DNA from: Alphaproteobacteria bacterium
GTDB lineage: Bacteria; Pseudomonadota; Alphaproteobacteria; Rhodobacterales; Rhodobacteraceae
Direction of reading: 5' to 3'
Length of the DNA stretch: 64,000 bases
NCBI GenBank assembly: GCA_030424865.1
Contig: JAUHVR010000007.1
Location: 124,001-188,000, forward strand
This document shows, piece after piece, positions 62,370-64,000 of this stretch; within the stretch, counting starts at the first letter, position 1; each line of letters opens with the position of its first letter. Both the position numbers and the translations under genes were made by a program. Below the pieces are notes generated by a model, which was given only the letters and a program-made list of their open reading frames with translations, was not told the origin of the DNA and ran no database searches.

Positions 62370-62902
62370 TCCGTCACCTCCTTCATTGCGCGCAGGCGTT
62401 TCTTGGCCTCGGATATGCGCCAGCTGACCGTGCCTTCGGACACGCCCAGAACCTCGGCCACCTGCGCGTGGGTCAGATCATCCAGAACCAGCGCCAGCGT
62501 GTCGCGCAGATCATCAGGCAGGGCGCGCATCATTGCCTGCAAGGTGTCCAGCGCCTGCGCCTGTTCATCATCGGCGGCGCGGCGTTCGGTTTCCCAATCG
62601 CCCCAGCCCTCGGCGGCCCTGGCGTGGGTCATCTGCCGCCGCCGCCGGTCCTGGGCGGCATTCACCGTGACACGGTAGAGCCAGGTCGTCACCTTGGCCT
62701 GCCCCCGAAAGCTGCGCAGTTTCGCAGGCAGGGCGGCGCAGATGTCCTGTGTCAGGTCCTCGGCTTCGGCCCGGCTGCCGGTCAGGCGAAAGGCCAGTGC
62801 AAAGAGCCGGTCATAGACCCGCTCCATCAACACGGCAAAGGCCGCGCGGTCGCCGTTGGCGGCGGCCAGTGCCAGGGACTCGTCGCTGGTATCCATACGC
62901 AT
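62366..62902 (-). CDS. RNA polymerase ECF-type sigma factor
   Basis: The roughly 178-residue sigma factor has region 2 (about residues 15-85, FAVLMERVYDRLFALAFRLT, EAEDLTQDICAALP, FRGQAKVTTWLYRVTVNAA) and region 4 (about 120-175, LPDDLRDTLALVLDDLTHAQ, AEVLGVSEGTVSWRISEAK). The -10 and -35 binding helices are intact. The start is taken as the ATG at MRMDTSDESL; an ATG two codons further in and an upstream TTG are alternatives. It is coupled to the vWA membrane protein, a plausible anti-sigma partner. Confidence 0.88.
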   Translation of the reverse strand: MRMDTSDESLALAAANGDRAAFAVLMERVYDRLFALAFRLTGSRAEAEDLTQDICAALPAKLRSFRGQAKVTTWLYRVTVNAAQDRRRRQMTHARAAEGWGDWETERRAADDEQAQALDTLQAMMRALPDDLRDTLALVLDDLTHAQVAEVLGVSEGTVSWRISEAKKRLRAMKEVTE

Positions 62903-62969
62903 CACAAAGCTTGGACGCGCGCGGATCGTCAATCCTTGGAAAAATTTTCAGAATTTTTCCGCGCAGGTG

Positions 62970-63893
62970 TCAGCCTGCCTCGTCAACCACATCTGCATGA
63001 AGGTGCCGTTCGCCGCGCGCCTCGGACAAAGCGATCTGTTTCTGCCGCTCGCGAAAGCGCGCCTTGTCCTCGTCCGAAGTCTGGTCGATGCACAGGTGGC
63101 AGGACACGCCGTGTTCATATTCGGGCCGCTCTCGATCCTCGGGCAGGATCGGGTGGCGGCAGGCGTGGCACAACACATGCGGGCCTTCGACCAGCCCGTG
63201 CCCGACCGAGACGCGGCCATCAAAGACAAAGCATTCGCCCTGCCAGGTGCTGTCGTCCTGCGGCACCTCTTCGAGGTATTTCAGAATGCCGCCTTTCAGG
63301 TGATAGACGTCCTCGACCCCCTGGCTCATCAGGTAGTTGGTGGACTTCTCACACCGGATGCCGCCGGTGCAGAACATCGCGATGCGCTTGTTGTGAAAGC
63401 GGTCCTTGTTCGCCTCCCACCACGCCGGGAACTCGCGGAAGGTTTCGGTTTTCGGATCGACTGCCCCGTCGAAGGTGCCGATGGCGACCTCGTAGTCGTT
63501 GCGGGTGTCGATCACTGCCACATCGGGGCTGGTTATCAGCGCGTTCCAGTCGGCGGGGTCGACGTAGTGCCCGACCGAGGCGTTCGGATCGACGTCGGGC
63601 TGGCCCATCGTCACGATCTCTTTCTTCAGCCGCACCTTCATGCGGGCAAAGGGCCGGTCCTGCGCGGTCGAAAGCTTCCACTCGATGTCAGCGCAGCCCG
63701 GCAGCGCCCGGATATGCGCCAACAGAGCGTCGATGCCCGCCTTGGGGCCTGCGACGGTGCCATTGATGCCTTCTTGGGCCAGCAGCAGCGTGCCGGTCAC
63801 GGCCTGATCGCGGCAGAGATCCAGCAAAGGTCCGCGCAGGGTGGCGGGGTCGTCGAAACGGGTGAAGTGATAAAGTGCGCAGACGGTGAACAT
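62970..63893 (-). CDS. trhO: oxygen-dependent tRNA uridine-34 hydroxylase TrhO (rhodanese domain)
   Basis: The 307-residue YceA/TrhO family protein begins [20 protein letters not shown], with an N-terminal acylphosphatase-like domain. A rhodanese domain spans about residues 115-215 with catalytic Cys in [16 protein letters not shown] and [13 protein letters not shown]. The C-terminal CHACRHPI and [12 protein letters not shown] form a Cys-pair metal site. TrhO hydroxylates U34 of several tRNAs using oxygen. It stands alone, 77 bp from the sigma gene. Confidence 0.92.
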   Translation of the reverse strand: MFTVCALYHFTRFDDPATLRGPLLDLCRDQAVTGTLLLAQEGINGTVAGPKAGIDALLAHIRALPGCADIEWKLSTAQDRPFARMKVRLKKEIVTMGQPDVDPNASVGHYVDPADWNALITSPDVAVIDTRNDYEVAIGTFDGAVDPKTETFREFPAWWEANKDRFHNKRIAMFCTGGIRCEKSTNYLMSQGVEDVYHLKGGILKYLEEVPQDDSTWQGECFVFDGRVSVGHGLVEGPHVLCHACRHPILPEDRERPEYEHGVSCHLCIDQTSDEDKARFRERQKQIALSEARGERHLHADVVDEAG

Positions 63894-63932
63894 GGCTTTC
63901 CGATAGGCAGATGGGTGGGGCGCGTCCAGCGG

Positions 63933-64000
63933 CTATTCTGCCGCAATGGCAAGGCCATGTACAACCGCTGTAAAGACCTCGGAATCGACAGGCTGCGCAT
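63933..64000 (-). CDS. 3' end of a gene continuing past the window
   Basis: A minus-strand frame runs in from the right edge and ends at 63933 with DSEVFTAVVHGLAIAAE and a TAG. Only about 22 residues are visible, too few to name a family. The codon bias favours this frame over the two others. It lies 39 bp upstream of trhO. Confidence 0.5.
   Translation of the reverse strand, partial: AQPVDSEVFTAVVHGLAIAAE

Noticed and set aside
60411-62678. 755-residue plus-strand open frame
   Set aside because: It is antisense to the vWA and sigma-factor genes and shows no domain. It is a high-GC shadow.
1-64000. CRISPR arrays, insertion sequences, rRNA operons, attachment sites
   Set aside because: No direct repeats at regular spacing, no transposase or integrase motifs and no rRNA sequence were recognised. 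The single tRNA has no adjacent integrase or duplicated 3' end.

Overview
The window reads as chromosomal DNA of a Roseobacter-group alphaproteobacterium (Rhodobacterales). The evidence is high GC with strong GC3 bias, alphaproteobacterial gene neighbourhoods (secA opposite a parvulin gene followed by argJ and mutT; serC-serA; pmbA-cysQ-waaA-lpxK), a 41-residue cysteine-poor ribosomal protein L36, and a perfect CtrA-type site. No rRNA operon, insertion sequence, prophage or CRISPR array was seen. One tRNA (Val-GAC) is present.

Layout. 0-4.3 kb: secA (5' end), an exported PpiC-type isomerase, argJ, mutT, a 41-residue small protein and a DUF2793 protein that appears to end in a C1q-like jelly roll. 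4.5-25.2 kb: a surface-polysaccharide locus. It holds two RgpF-type (rhamnan synthesis F) glycosyltransferases, five sulfotransferase-superfamily proteins, two sugar-nucleotide epimerases, a complete dTDP-L-rhamnose operon (rmlC-rmlB-sulfotransferase-rmlD-rmlA) and a KpsM/KpsE/KpsT-type ABC exporter. The simplest reading is a rhamnose-containing, sulfated capsule or exopolysaccharide exported through an ABC-2 pathway. 25-29 kb: an NHL-repeat protein, a LysR/SRPBCC divergent pair, rpmJ, tRNA-Val and an N-formylglutamate amidohydrolase family protein. 29-34 kb, minus strand: pmbA, a cysQ-like phosphatase, a divergent WaaA-like protein and lpxK. 33.6-36.5 kb: an SDR dehydrogenase, a class III aminotransferase and a metallophosphoesterase. 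36.6-41.5 kb: serine biosynthesis (serA, serC, serB) interrupted by a diheme cytochrome c. 41.5-55.5 kb: housekeeping and accessory genes (ArsC/Spx-like, cold-shock, DUF4399, LysR, OmpA, peroxidase-like, GNAT, CinA-like, sfsA, map, rsmD, ferredoxin-reductase-like, peroxiredoxin, glyoxalase-like, phhB, DUF482, GDPD, RidA). 55.7-64 kb: an exported phytase-like esterase, an OmpA-like protein paired with an exported caspase-family protein, an ECF sigma factor coupled to a membrane-anchored vWA protein, trhO, and the 3' end of one more gene.

How the parts may work together. RmlABCD supplies dTDP-L-rhamnose and the two RgpF-domain enzymes could polymerise or attach it. The epimerase at 12.9 kb may make a rhamnose epimer. 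The sulfotransferases could decorate the chain and KpsMET could export it. A CysQ-like phosphatase at 31 kb could remove the PAP by-product of PAPS-dependent sulfation. The DUF2793/C1q-like protein beside this locus and the CtrA-type site inside it suggest, without proving, a link to gene-transfer-agent or phage adhesion and cell-cycle or phase control. The most unusual items are the sulfated-rhamnan locus, the WaaA-like protein lacking its family's hallmark residues, and the exported caspase/OmpA pair.
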